Below are positions 8,633-17,562 of a DNA stretch of 64,000 nt, piece by piece. The number at the start of each line of letters is the position of its first letter. Position 1 is the first letter of the stretch. The notes under the pieces are model-generated. The model worked only from the letters and a program-made list of their open reading frames with translations. It did no database searches and was not told where the DNA came from. This DNA is from Saccharopolyspora galaxeae (GTDB taxonomy: Bacteria; Actinomycetota; Actinomycetes; Mycobacteriales; Pseudonocardiaceae): the NCBI RefSeq assembly GCF_016526145.1, contig NZ_JADDUE010000006.1:124001-188000 (forward strand), given 5' to 3'. The position numbers and the translations under genes were made by a program.

Positions 8633-10597
8633 GTGAGTGCGGAGTCCGTGTTCGACCGCTTGGAACCATTGCTGACGCAGGTCTCCAAGCCCGTGCAGTA
8701 CGTCGGCGGCGAGCTCAACGCCACCGTCAAGGAGTGGGACGCAACCTCGGTGCGCTGGGCGTTGATGTACCCGGACGCCTACGAGGTCGGGCTGCCCAAC
8801 CAGGGCGTGATGATCCTCTACGAGATCCTCAACGAGCAGCCCGACGTGCTCGCCGAACGCACCTATTCGGTGTGGCCGGATCTCGAAGAGCTGATGCGCG
8901 AGCACGGCATCCCGCAGTTCACCGTGGACGCGCATCGGCCGGTCGGCGCGTTCGACGTGCTCGGGGTCAGCTTCGCCACCGAACTCGGCTACACGAACCT
9001 GCTCGGCGCGCTGGACCTCGCGGGCATCCCGCTGCATGCCGCCGACCGCACCGACGAGCATCCGATCGTGCTGGCCGGTGGGCACGCGGCGTTCAACCCG
9101 GAACCGATCGCGGACTTCTTGGACGCGGTGGTGCTGGGCGACGGCGAGGAATCGGTGCTGGAGATCACCGAGGCGATCCGGCGCTGGAAGGCCGAGGGCG
9201 AGCCGGGCGGCCGCGAAGAGATCCTGCTGCGGCTGGCCGAAAGCGGCGGTGTCTACATCCCCCGCTTCTACGACGTCGGCTACGGCGCGGACGGCGCGAT
9301 CACCGAGGTGGTGCCGAACCGCGAGCGGGCTCCGTATCGCGTCTTCAAGCGCACCACCATGGAACTCGACGAGTGGCCGTACCCGAAGCAGCCGCTGGTG
9401 CCGCTGGCCGAGAGCGTGCACGAGCGGATGAGCGTGGAGATCTTCCGCGGCTGCACCCGCGGCTGCCGGTTCTGCCAGGCGGGCATGATCACCCGGCCGG
9501 TGCGGGAGCGCTCGCCCGAAGGCATCGGCGACATGGTGCAGCAGGGCCTGGAGAACACCGGTTTCGAGGAGGTCGGGCTGCTGTCGCTGAGCTCGGCCGA
9601 CCACTCCGAGATCGGCGAGGTCACCAAGAGCCTCGCGGACCGCTACGAAGGTTCCAACACGAGCCTGTCGCTGCCGTCCACGCGGGTCGACGCGTTCAAC
9701 GTGGACCTGGCCAACGAGCTGTCCCGCAACGGCCGCCGCTCCGGGCTCACCTTCGCCCCGGAAGGCGGCAGCGAACGGATTCGCCGGGTCATCAACAAGA
9801 TGGTCTCCGAGCAGGACCTCATCCGGACGGTGTCGACCGCTTACGCCAACGGCTGGCGGCAGGTGAAGCTGTACTTCATGTGCGGCCTGCCGACCGAGAC
9901 CGACGAGGACGTGCTGCAGATCGCCGAGATGGCCAAGGAGGTCATCCGGCAGGGCCGCAAGGCCGCCGGGCGCAAGGACATCCGCTGCACGATCTCGATC
10001 GGCGGGTTCGTGCCGAAGCCGCACACCCCGTTCCAATGGGCGGCCCAGTGCGATCCGGACACCGTGGACGAACGGTTGCGGAAACTGCGGAAGGTGATCA
10101 ACTCCGACCGCAGTGTCGGCCGCAACATCGGAATGCGCTACCACGACGGGAAGCCGTCGCTGATCGAAGGACTGCTCTCCCGCGGCGACCGCAGGCTGGG
10201 CCGGGTCGTCGAGCGCGTCTGGCGCGAGGGCGGCCGGTTCGACGGGTGGAACGAGCACTTCTCGTACCAGCGGTGGGTGGACTGCGCGGCCGAGGAACTC
10301 GCCGCTTTCGGTATCGACCTGGATTGGTACACCACCCGGGAGCGCGCCGAGGACGAAGTGCTGCCCTGGGACCACCTGGATTCCGGGCTGGACAAGGAAT
10401 GGCTGTGGGCGGACTGGCAGGACTCGCTGGACGCCCGCGAACAGGACGACTGCCGCTGGACGCCGTGCTTCGACTGCGGGGTGTGCCCAACGATGGGCAC
10501 CGACATCGAGGTCGGGCCGTCCGGTCGGCCGTTGCTGCCGATCAGCCCGGTCGGACAGGGTTCGCCGGTGCGGAACCCGGCGTTTAGCGAGTCCTAG
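8633..10597 (+). CDS. B12-binding-like radical SAM protein (TIGR03960 family)
   Basis: The 654-residue protein has an N-terminal cobalamin-binding-like Rossmann region (about 30-180, including MYPDAYEVGLPNQG), then a radical SAM core with the cluster-binding motif CTRGCRFC (C274, C278, C281). A further Cys group near the C-terminus (CRWTPCFDCGVCPTMG) may bind a metal or second cluster. In Actinobacteria this family is normally followed directly by its DUF2344 (TIGR03936) partner and then by rne; the reaction is not established, although an RNA-modification role is suspected. Here the partner is displaced by an opposite-strand protease gene. The start is set by the TATCCT box 7 nt upstream. 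Confidence 0.93.
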   Translation: MSAESVFDRLEPLLTQVSKPVQYVGGELNATVKEWDATSVRWALMYPDAYEVGLPNQGVMILYEILNEQPDVLAERTYSVWPDLEELMREHGIPQFTVDAHRPVGAFDVLGVSFATELGYTNLLGALDLAGIPLHAADRTDEHPIVLAGGHAAFNPEPIADFLDAVVLGDGEESVLEITEAIRRWKAEGEPGGREEILLRLAESGGVYIPRFYDVGYGADGAITEVVPNRERAPYRVFKRTTMELDEWPYPKQPLVPLAESVHERMSVEIFRGCTRGCRFCQAGMITRPVRERSPEGIGDMVQQGLENTGFEEVGLLSLSSADHSEIGEVTKSLADRYEGSNTSLSLPSTRVDAFNVDLANELSRNGRRSGLTFAPEGGSERIRRVINKMVSEQDLIRTVSTAYANGWRQVKLYFMCGLPTETDEDVLQIAEMAKEVIRQGRKAAGRKDIRCTISIGGFVPKPHTPFQWAAQCDPDTVDERLRKLRKVINSDRSVGRNIGMRYHDGKPSLIEGLLSRGDRRLGRVVERVWREGGRFDGWNEHFSYQRWVDCAAEELAAFGIDLDWYTTRERAEDEVLPWDHLDSGLDKEWLWADWQDSLDAREQDDCRWTPCFDCGVCPTMGTDIEVGPSGRPLLPISPVGQGSPVRNPAFSES

Positions 10598-10616
10598 CGC
10601 GCCTCCTGAACAGCTC

Positions 10617-11969
10617 TCAGTCGGCACCGGGCGGGTCGGCGACTGCCTTGCGGGCATCGACGAGGCCGTGCCCGTAGAAGCCGTTGTCGGCGGGGTCGCC
10701 GCGACACCGCGCATCCTGCGCGCCGTCGCGGTTGAGGTCGTAGGTACCGGGGCAGCCGATCGGATCCGCTCCCCCTAACAGCCTGCGGCGCAGCTCGGCG
10801 GGCCCCGCCTCCGGGTGCTGGGTCTTGATCAGCGCCGCCACCCCGGAGACGTGCGGCGCGGCCATGGAAGTGCCGCACGACGAGCCGTAACCGCCGGGCA
10901 CGGTCGAGCGCACGCATTCGTCGGCGCCGGGCTCACCACCGGGCGCGGCGATGTCCACCGCGCCCAAGCCGTAGGAGCTGTAACCGGACTTCACCGAGTT
11001 CCGCCCGATCGCGGAGACGGAAACGACTCCGTCCAAGCCGGCAGGCACCGCCTCGCACACCGGTTTCTCGCGCCGCGGAACGGCCGTGAGGTCGATCCGC
11101 TCGTTGCCCGCGGCCGCCACGGTGAGCACGTCGTGCGCGGTCGCGTACCGGACCGCGCGCCGAACCGCCTCCCGCGGAACCGGCGAACCAGTGGAGCCGC
11201 AGCCGAGCTGAGCGGATTCGACCAGGAAGCTGGTGTTGGCGACGTCGATGTCGTGCTCGGCGGCCCACATGAATCCGCACACCGCGTACTCCGGATGCGC
11301 GTAGCCCTCCGGGTCGACCACGCGGATCGAGGCGAGGCCGGTTTCCGGGGCGACTCCGGTGACTCCTCGGCCGTCGTCGGCGGCGCCGACGATGCCTGCG
11401 ACGTGGGTGCCGTGCCCTTCACCAACCGGCCGTTCGGCCAGCTGCGGGTGTTCGGGGGTGAGGCAGTTCGCCGATCGCTGGGTGTCCACGGCAGCGGCCA
11501 GTTCCGGGTGCGCGGCGTCGACACCGGAGTCGAGGACGCCGACGTGCACGTCCCGGCTGCCCCTGGTGATCGCGTGCGCCTGGTCGGCGCGGACTCGCTG
11601 CAGGTTCCACGGGTTCGAGCCGCGGACTTCGGCGGGAGCCCGCTGCGGCCCGAGCCGGTCGGCCCGGGCTCGGCGTTCGGCGCTGTAGGCGCGGTCCGGT
11701 CCGAGTCGTTCGGCGAAAGCCGGGTCCGGTGAGTCGACGATGCCCACCCCGATCTGGCGGTAGTAGGCGGCGATGTCGCCGCAGTGCGACTCGGATTCCG
11801 CGGCCGCCTCGGAATGCGGCGTTCCCGGGTTGAACAGCACGACGAAGCGCTGGTTCGGGCCCGCATCGCGGCAGTCCGGTTCCGCGTTGGCCATCGGCGC
11901 CACACCGGTCAGCAGGGTCATGGCCAGCAGGCTCGTGACTGTGGCGCGCAACAGCCGGACCAGGGGCAC
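10617..11969 (-). CDS. Secreted subtilisin-like serine protease (peptidase S8)
   Basis: The predicted 450-residue preprotein has a signal peptide (LLRATVTSLLAMTLLTG, cleavage expected after ANA at about residue 29). A propeptide-like region follows (about 30-135), and then a subtilase domain. The catalytic triad is intact: D147 in VLDSGVD, H186 in EGHGTHVAG and S368 in CGTSMAAPHVSG, with the oxyanion Asn in AAAGNE. There is no C-terminal membrane anchor, so it is not a mycosin but a released extracellular protease. The GTG at 11969 is preferred over the longer start because GGAGG precedes it. It lies on the opposite strand between two genes that are normally adjacent, which suggests insertion. 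Confidence 0.92.
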   Translation of the reverse strand: MPLVRLLRATVTSLLAMTLLTGVAPMANAEPDCRDAGPNQRFVVLFNPGTPHSEAAAESESHCGDIAAYYRQIGVGIVDSPDPAFAERLGPDRAYSAERRARADRLGPQRAPAEVRGSNPWNLQRVRADQAHAITRGSRDVHVGVLDSGVDAAHPELAAAVDTQRSANCLTPEHPQLAERPVGEGHGTHVAGIVGAADDGRGVTGVAPETGLASIRVVDPEGYAHPEYAVCGFMWAAEHDIDVANTSFLVESAQLGCGSTGSPVPREAVRRAVRYATAHDVLTVAAAGNERIDLTAVPRREKPVCEAVPAGLDGVVSVSAIGRNSVKSGYSSYGLGAVDIAAPGGEPGADECVRSTVPGGYGSSCGTSMAAPHVSGVAALIKTQHPEAGPAELRRRLLGGADPIGCPGTYDLNRDGAQDARCRGDPADNGFYGHGLVDARKAVADPPGAD

Positions 11970-12160
11970 GGCGAACCTCCAGGACGGCCGGGCGCCGACA
12001 CGAGCGACCGTAGCCACCCCGCGCGGCGCGGGACAAGCCGTCGGCCGCCGCGCACCCGGGGTGCGGAGGCGGCGCGGTACCGTCGGGGTGGGCGGCCGGT
12101 GCCGTCGCCCGATGCAAGTGCAGGACCGGCCGGTACGCGGCCACGCTCGGGAGGAGCACG

Positions 12161-12991
12161 GTGCGTCGCCGAGACCACCCCAATCCGTCGGCCCCGCCGG
12201 TGCAGAAGCTGCGGCTGCGCTACACCAAGCGCGGCCGCCTGCGATTCACCTCGCACCGCGACTTGGCCCGCGCGTTCGAGCGGGCGCTGCGCCGGGCCGG
12301 GGTGCCGATGGCGCAGTCCCAGGGCTTCAACCCGCGGCCGAAGATCTCGTGGGCCAACGCGGTACCGACCGGGGTGGCCAGCGAAGCCGAGTACGTGGAG
12401 CTGCAACTCGCGGAGCAGGTCGATCCAGCGGTGCTGTGCACCGAGCTGAACCGGGCGCTGCCAGCGGGAATGGACCTGGTCGAAGCCGTGGAAGCGGGGC
12501 CGGGCTCGTTGCCGGAACGGCTGGAGGCCGGTCGGTGGCTGACCGAGCTGCCGGGCGTGTCGCCCGCGGCGCTGCGCTCGGCGGTGGCGGAACTGCTGGT
12601 CGCCGAGCGGGTCGAGGTGCAGCGCACGACCAAGGACGGCACGCGGACCATGGATGCGCGGGCCGCGGTGCTCAGCGCGGAAGTGCTGGACAGTACCGAT
12701 TTGGCTGCGCTGAGTGACCGTTTTCCCGCTTTCATCGCCCAAGTGGACGATTGGCCGAAGGGCCGGGAACCATATGGGATACTCGTAACGGTCGTGCGGC
12801 AGACAACACCCGCCGTGCGGCCCGACGACGTGCTGAACGCCCTGCGCGTCGTCGCCGACCTGGCCCCGGCGGCCGCGCGAGCGACTCGCTGGGAGCAAGG
12901 GCGGCTCGACGACGAGGGAGGGATCGCCGACCCGTTTGCCCTGGACAGGGCGGCGGCAGCCACCCAGCGGGGGGAACTCCCGACCGGGTGA
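12161..12991 (+). CDS. DUF2344 / TIGR03936 radical SAM-associated protein
   Basis: This 276-residue protein begins its conserved part with LRLRYTKRGRLRFTSHRDLAR, the hallmark of the DUF2344 family. It continues with PMAQSQGFNPRPKISWANAV and TDLAALSDRFPAF. Members are encoded next to, or fused with, TIGR03960 radical SAM proteins, and the two are assumed to act together on an unknown RNA or protein substrate. Here a protease gene separates them by 1.5 kb. A good GGAGGAG ribosome-binding site precedes the GTG start. It lies upstream of rne in the same direction, as in other actinomycetes. Confidence 0.9.
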   Translation: MRRRDHPNPSAPPVQKLRLRYTKRGRLRFTSHRDLARAFERALRRAGVPMAQSQGFNPRPKISWANAVPTGVASEAEYVELQLAEQVDPAVLCTELNRALPAGMDLVEAVEAGPGSLPERLEAGRWLTELPGVSPAALRSAVAELLVAERVEVQRTTKDGTRTMDARAAVLSAEVLDSTDLAALSDRFPAFIAQVDDWPKGREPYGILVTVVRQTTPAVRPDDVLNALRVVADLAPAAARATRWEQGRLDDEGGIADPFALDRAAAATQRGELPTG

Positions 12992-13032
12992 CGCTCGGCG
13001 GGGTGGACGTCGTCGCACCCGCCGTGGGACTT

Positions 13033-13053
13033 CCCCGCTCACCGAGAGCGGGG
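13033..13053 (+). other. Hairpin in the rne 5' region
   Basis: CCCCGCTC (13033-13040) and GAGCGGGG (13046-13053) form a perfect 8-bp stem with a 5-nt loop, 111 nt before the rne ATG. RNase E genes are often autoregulated through their structured 5' leader; whether this stem takes part, or instead ends the upstream transcript, is open. No T-tract follows it. Confidence 0.4.
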
Positions 13054-13163
13054 ACGGAGGGGACCAACAGAATTGCCGTCGCTCGCGGGCGGCGGAAGAC
13101 CGCAGAACGCACATGCTCCTGTGCGGCCGCGTCCACGGACGCGCCCGGGGGCGGAGGAGTTGA

Positions 13164-16100
13164 ATGTCGAACAGTGCAGCACCCGCTGGGAACACCAGCG
13201 GGTCATCGACCACATCCAATCGGACCAGCGCATCGTCGGGGACTTTCGAACTTCCCGCCAAGCTGCGGGTACACGCGCTGGCGAAGCTGCTCGGCGGCAG
13301 CAGCAGGGAGATCATCACCACCCTGGAGTCGCTGGGTGAGCCGGTGCGCAGCGCGCAGTCCAACATCACGCGCGAAGTCGCCCTGCGGGTAGTGCGCCAG
13401 TTGCGGCCGGAGAGCATCGAACCGGAGGCTCAGGAGTCCGCCGCGGAGGGTCCGGCGGACGCGGGGTCGGCCCGAGCGTCCGCTGCCCAATCCGGGGCGA
13501 CCAAGTCTGCGGCTCAGCCTTCAGCGGCCGAGTCCGCGGGGACGGGATCGGCTCCGGCGCAGCCTGCTCGAAGCGAAACGGCCCGGTCGTCGGCGGAGCA
13601 GGAGACGCACCAGGAGGAGTCCGCGTCGGAGGGCTCCGGGCAGGCCCGCCCCGAGTCCGCGCAGGCGGAATCCGCGCAGTCCGAGTCGGCCCAGTCCGGT
13701 TCGGCGCAGTCCGGGTCCGCCGGCCTGAACCCGGTGTTCGCGGCGCCGCAGGCCATGTTCCTGGCGCCGGAGGCAGCCCCGGCCCGCCAGGCGCCGAAGT
13801 CCGCCGAGCCCGCCGAGCCCGCCGAGCCCGCGGAGTCGGCCAAGCCCGCCAAGACCGCCAAGCCCGCCAAGACCGCAGAGCCTGCCAAGACCGCCGAGCA
13901 GCCTCCGGCCGAAGAACCGTCCGAGGAATACGGCGACGACTCCGCCGACACCGAGGACGGCACGGACGGCGACGACGAGCAGGGCGGCAGGCGCCGTCGC
14001 CGCCGCGGTCGCCGTGGCCGCGGCCGCGGCAAGGGCGGTGACGGCGAGCAGGCCGACTCCGGTGATGAGCAGGGCTCGAGCGCGGAGCGCGGCAACGGGG
14101 ACAAGCAGTCCCGCAAGGACTCCGGCGGCAAGGACTCCGGGAGCAAGGACGCCGGGAGCAAGGACGCCGGGAGCAAGGACGCCCGCAAGGAAGAGGCCGC
14201 GCAGGACGGGGCCAAGGGCAAGTCCGCCGAGACCGATTCCGCCGACGGCGACTCCGACGGTGAGGGGAGCCGTCGTCGCAGGCGGCGGCGCCGTCGCAAG
14301 GGCTCCGGCGACGACGACGGCCCGAACAGGGACGACGATCCGCCGAACACCGTCGTGCACGTCCGCGAGGAACGCCAGGACGGCGGCAAGGACGGCGGCA
14401 AGGACAGCAGCAGCGACGACGAGGTCCGCGCGATCAAGGGCTCGACCCGGCTGGAGGCCAAGCGGCAGCGCCGCAGGGACGGCCGCGAGGCGGGCAAGCG
14501 CCGCGCACCGGTGCTGTCCGAGTCGGAGTTCCTGGCCCGGCGCGAGTCGGTGGACCGCCGGATGGTGGTGCGCGAGCACAACGAGCAGACCCAGATCGCG
14601 GTCCTCGAGGACAACGTGCTGGTGGAGAACTTCGTCACCTCCGCGGGCTCGGGATCGCTGGTCGGCAACGTCTACCTGGGCCGCGTGCAGAACGTGCTGC
14701 CCAGCATGGAGGCCGCGTTCGTCGACATCGGCCGGGGCCGCAACGCGGTGCTCTACGCCGGGGAGGTCGACTGGGACGCCGCCGGGCTGGCCGGCAAGGC
14801 GCGCCGCATCGAGCAGGCCCTGTCCACCGGCGACAGCGTTCTCGTGCAGGTCACCAAGGACCCCGTCGGGCACAAGGGCGCGCGGCTGACCACCCAGATC
14901 AGCCTGCCCGGCCGGTTCCTGGTCTACGTGCCGGGCGGCGGGGCGACCGGGATCAGCCGGAAGCTGCCGGACAACGAGCGCAAGCGGCTCAAGGAGATCC
15001 TCAAGCGGATCGTGCCGGACAACTCCGGGGTGATCATCCGCACCGCCTCCGAGGGCACCAGCGAGGAAGCCCTGGACCGGGACGTGCGCAGGCTGCAGGC
15101 GCAGTGGGAGGTCATCAAGGAGAAGTCGGAGACGCCGAAGGCGCAGGCCCCGCAGCTGCTCTACGAGGAGCCGGATCTGCTGATCAAGGTCGTGCGGGAC
15201 CTGTTCACCGAGGACTTCTCGTCGCTGACCGTCCAGGGCTCCGGGGCCTGGGACACCATCGAGGCGTACGTGCAGCACGTGGCGCCGGACCTGATGGGCA
15301 GGCTCAGCAAGCACGTCGGCAAGAACGACGTGTTCACCGAGCAGCGGATCAGCGAGCAGATCGCGAAGGCGCTGGACCGCAAGGTGTGGCTGCCCTCCGG
15401 CGGCTACCTGGTGATCGACCGCACCGAGGCGATGACCGTCATCGACGTCAACACCGGCAAGTTCACCGGTTCCGGCGGGAACCTGGAGGAGACGGTCACC
15501 CGGAACAACCTGGAGGCGGCCGAGGAGATCGTGCGCCAGCTGCGGCTGCGCGACATCGGCGGCATCATCGTGATCGACTTCATCGACATGGTGCTGGAGT
15601 CGAACCGGGACCTGGTGCTGCGCCGGTTGACCGAGTGCCTGGGCCGGGACCGCACCAGGCACCAGGTTGCCGAGGTGACTTCGCTCGGGCTGGTGCAGAT
15701 GACCCGCAAGCGGGTCGGTACCGGCTTGCTGGAGGCGTACAGCAGCACCTGCGAGCACTGCCGCGGGCGCGGGCTGCTGGTCTCGGCGGATCCGGTGGCG
15801 CACCAGCACGGCAAGGACCACGGGAACTCCGGTGGCAACGGCGGCAACGGCGGCGGGTCGCGGCGCAACCGCAACCGCGGCAAGCAGGACTCGAACGACT
15901 CGGAGCAGCAGGGCGAACGCAACGGCGTCGCCCAGGCGGCGAAGCAGGAGCAGGCGGCGAAGCAGGAGCAGTCCGCGGAGGCCAAGCAGGAGAAGGCGAA
16001 ACCGGACTCGCCGGAACCGAAGAAGGCCAAGTCGGGCGGGCCGAAACAGGACGGCGGGAAGCCGGACGCCGAGCGGCGCGAGAGCGGCAAGCCGGAGGCC

Positions 16101-16523
16101 GCCAAGCCGGAACCCGCGAAATCGGATTCGGCGGAGCCTGCCAAGCAGGACGGCGCCAAGTCCGAAGGCGCGCAGCAGGCGGCGAAGCCTGCCGAGCCCG
16201 CCACCGCGGACAAGCCCGCGGAGCCGAAGCCGGCCGAACCGGCCAAGACCGGCGACTCCGGGTCGAACGGCCGCTCGCGCAGGCGGAAGGTCAGCCGCCC
16301 GGCCGGTAGCGCCGGAGAACCGGCCGAGCCGGTGGTGATGGCGGTGCCGGAGAAGTCCGCGCAGCCGGAGACCGATGGGGCGCCGGAGGTGCCCGCGCCG
16401 GCGACGGAGACGGTCACCCGGCGGCCCCGCCGCCGCACCGCTTCTCGCGCGGCCGGTCCGCCGCCGGACTCCCCGGAGGCGGCCGAGGCGGACGTCTCCG
16501 CAGGTGCGACCTCCGAGAACTGA
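13164..16523 (+). CDS. rne: Ribonuclease E/G with IF2-N-like domain and long disordered arms
   Basis: RNase E is the endonuclease that starts mRNA decay and processes rRNA. In this 1119-residue protein the catalytic core (about 465-870) contains an S1 domain (LVGNVYLGRVQNVLPSMEAA) and the metal-binding aspartates in IDVNTGKFTG (D761) and VIDFIDM (D805). It also has a CxxC zinc link (CEHCRGRG, C863/C866). Before the core, residues 28-80 (KLRVHALAKLLGGSSREII and following) look like the N-terminal domain of initiation factor IF2. A long Ala/Glu/Lys/Ser region with two Arg-rich patches (near 274 and 368) follows. The C-terminal 240 residues are Lys/Pro/Ala/Glu repeats with no clear fold. The ATG follows GGAGG. 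Confidence 0.96.
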   Translation: MSNSAAPAGNTSGSSTTSNRTSASSGTFELPAKLRVHALAKLLGGSSREIITTLESLGEPVRSAQSNITREVALRVVRQLRPESIEPEAQESAAEGPADAGSARASAAQSGATKSAAQPSAAESAGTGSAPAQPARSETARSSAEQETHQEESASEGSGQARPESAQAESAQSESAQSGSAQSGSAGLNPVFAAPQAMFLAPEAAPARQAPKSAEPAEPAEPAESAKPAKTAKPAKTAEPAKTAEQPPAEEPSEEYGDDSADTEDGTDGDDEQGGRRRRRRGRRGRGRGKGGDGEQADSGDEQGSSAERGNGDKQSRKDSGGKDSGSKDAGSKDAGSKDARKEEAAQDGAKGKSAETDSADGDSDGEGSRRRRRRRRRKGSGDDDGPNRDDDPPNTVVHVREERQDGGKDGGKDSSSDDEVRAIKGSTRLEAKRQRRRDGREAGKRRAPVLSESEFLARRESVDRRMVVREHNEQTQIAVLEDNVLVENFVTSAGSGSLVGNVYLGRVQNVLPSMEAAFVDIGRGRNAVLYAGEVDWDAAGLAGKARRIEQALSTGDSVLVQVTKDPVGHKGARLTTQISLPGRFLVYVPGGGATGISRKLPDNERKRLKEILKRIVPDNSGVIIRTASEGTSEEALDRDVRRLQAQWEVIKEKSETPKAQAPQLLYEEPDLLIKVVRDLFTEDFSSLTVQGSGAWDTIEAYVQHVAPDLMGRLSKHVGKNDVFTEQRISEQIAKALDRKVWLPSGGYLVIDRTEAMTVIDVNTGKFTGSGGNLEETVTRNNLEAAEEIVRQLRLRDIGGIIVIDFIDMVLESNRDLVLRRLTECLGRDRTRHQVAEVTSLGLVQMTRKRVGTGLLEAYSSTCEHCRGRGLLVSADPVAHQHGKDHGNSGGNGGNGGGSRRNRNRGKQDSNDSEQQGERNGVAQAAKQEQAAKQEQSAEAKQEKAKPDSPEPKKAKSGGPKQDGGKPDAERRESGKPEAAKPEPAKSDSAEPAKQDGAKSEGAQQAAKPAEPATADKPAEPKPAEPAKTGDSGSNGRSRRRKVSRPAGSAGEPAEPVVMAVPEKSAQPETDGAPEVPAPATETVTRRPRRRTASRAAGPPPDSPEAAEADVSAGATSEN
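14139..14183 (+). repeat. Three perfect 15-bp tandem repeats inside rne
   Basis: GGGAGCAAGGACGCC occurs three times in a row (14139-14153, 14154-14168, 14169-14183), with a diverged copy just upstream. It encodes repeated Gly-Ser-Lys-Asp-Ala in the disordered arm. The 15-bp unit keeps the frame, so copy number could vary between strains without breaking the protein. Confidence 0.9.
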
Positions 16524-16534
16524 CCGTAGTGCTG

Positions 16535-16571
16535 AAAAAGGTGGGGCCGGGATTCTCGGCCCCACCTTTTT
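16535..16571 (+). terminator. Strong intrinsic terminator after rne
   Basis: AAAAAGGTGGGGCCG (16535-16549) pairs with CGGCCCCACCTTTTT (16557-16571) around a short loop, ending in a run of five T. It starts 11 nt after the rne stop and has the canonical stem-plus-T-tract form, which could work in both directions. Confidence 0.92.
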
Positions 16572-16629
16572 CTTCGACCGCGCCGAGCGCAGGTCCGATT
16601 CGTTCAAGAAGCCGCGCGCCGCGCGGGCT

Positions 16630-16635
16630 TAACGT
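16630..16635 (+). promoter_or_regulatory. -10 element TAACGT for a predicted leaderless mRNA
   Basis: TAACGT matches TANNNT and ends 6 nt before the ATG at 16642; no ribosome-binding site is present. Confidence 0.55.
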
Positions 16636-16641
16636 CCGGGC

Positions 16642-17562
16642 ATGACTGCAGATGCCAAGGAGCGCACCGCGCCGGATCGGCTCGCTGCGGCGGAAGGGTT
16701 CATCTGGCTGACGGCCCGCGTGCTGGAGCAACGCCGGTTCGAGCACCTGTTCCGCGCGGGTTCGCCGGACGCGGTGGCCACTGCTCTGGACGCCTACCGC
16801 AGCGCCGACGGTGGCTACGCCTACGCGCTGGACCCGGACGTGCGCGGCCCGGTGAGCCAGCCGCTCTGCGCGCACGCGGCGTTGACCACGTTGGACGAGA
16901 TCGGACGCTGTTCCGGCGCGGCCGCGGACGGCATCGTCGATCAGCTCGCCACGATCACCCTCCCGGACGGCGGGATCCCGGCGGTGGATCCGGCCGGGCG
17001 GGACTATCCGCACCCGCCGTTCATGCCGATCGACGAGGACCCGCCCGGCGCGCTGTTGACGACGGCGCTGGTGGCAGGCGTGCTGCACAAGAACTCATCG
17101 ACGCACCCGTGGCTGGCCCCAGCGACCGAGTTCTGCTGGCAGCGGATCGACGCGTTGACCGAGTCCCATCCGTACGAGGTGCACGCGGCCGTGGCATTCC
17201 TCGATCACGTGCCGGACCGGGAACGCGCCGCCGCGGCGGCGGCACGACTCGGCCGCATGGTGCGTGCGCAGGGCATCGTGGTGCTCGATCCGCAGCGCCC
17301 GGAGGATTCGCACCTCGTGCCGGGCTACGCGCCGGGGGAGTGGCACTTCGTTCCGGACTACGCCCGCGACCCGGGCAGCTTGGCCCGCGAATGGTTCTCC
17401 GAAGCGGAGATCACCGCCGGATTGGACGCCCTCGCCCAAGACCAGTGCGAAGACGGCGGCTGGCCGATCAGGTGGCGGCAGTGGGCACCGGGGACGGCGC
17501 TGGAGTCCCGTCCGCGGGTGACGATCGATGCCTTGCGCAAGCTTCAGGCGTACGGCCGGTGA
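16642..17562 (+). CDS. Predicted alpha/alpha-barrel protein of unknown function (terpene-cyclase/prenyltransferase-like)
   Basis: The 306-residue product has repeats of the type found in alpha-alpha toroid proteins: LDAYRSADGGYAYALDPDVR (about 50-69), ITLPDGGIPAVDP and DQCEDGGWPIRWRQWAPG. These Gly-Gly-Trp/Tyr turns recall squalene cyclase and prenyltransferase beta subunits, but the DxDD or metal-binding catalytic signatures were not recognised. It may be a structural relative without cyclase activity. The start is fixed by the TAACGT box 6 nt upstream. Its last 95 bp overlap the 3' end of the convergent AraC-family gene. Confidence 0.75.
   Translation: MTADAKERTAPDRLAAAEGFIWLTARVLEQRRFEHLFRAGSPDAVATALDAYRSADGGYAYALDPDVRGPVSQPLCAHAALTTLDEIGRCSGAAADGIVDQLATITLPDGGIPAVDPAGRDYPHPPFMPIDEDPPGALLTTALVAGVLHKNSSTHPWLAPATEFCWQRIDALTESHPYEVHAAVAFLDHVPDRERAAAAAARLGRMVRAQGIVVLDPQRPEDSHLVPGYAPGEWHFVPDYARDPGSLAREWFSEAEITAGLDALAQDQCEDGGWPIRWRQWAPGTALESRPRVTIDALRKLQAYGR

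Noticed and set aside
13521-16607. A 1028-codon minus-strand open frame opposite rne
   Set aside because: It is Leu/Gly/Arg-rich shadow sequence produced by the repetitive, G/C-ending codons of rne.
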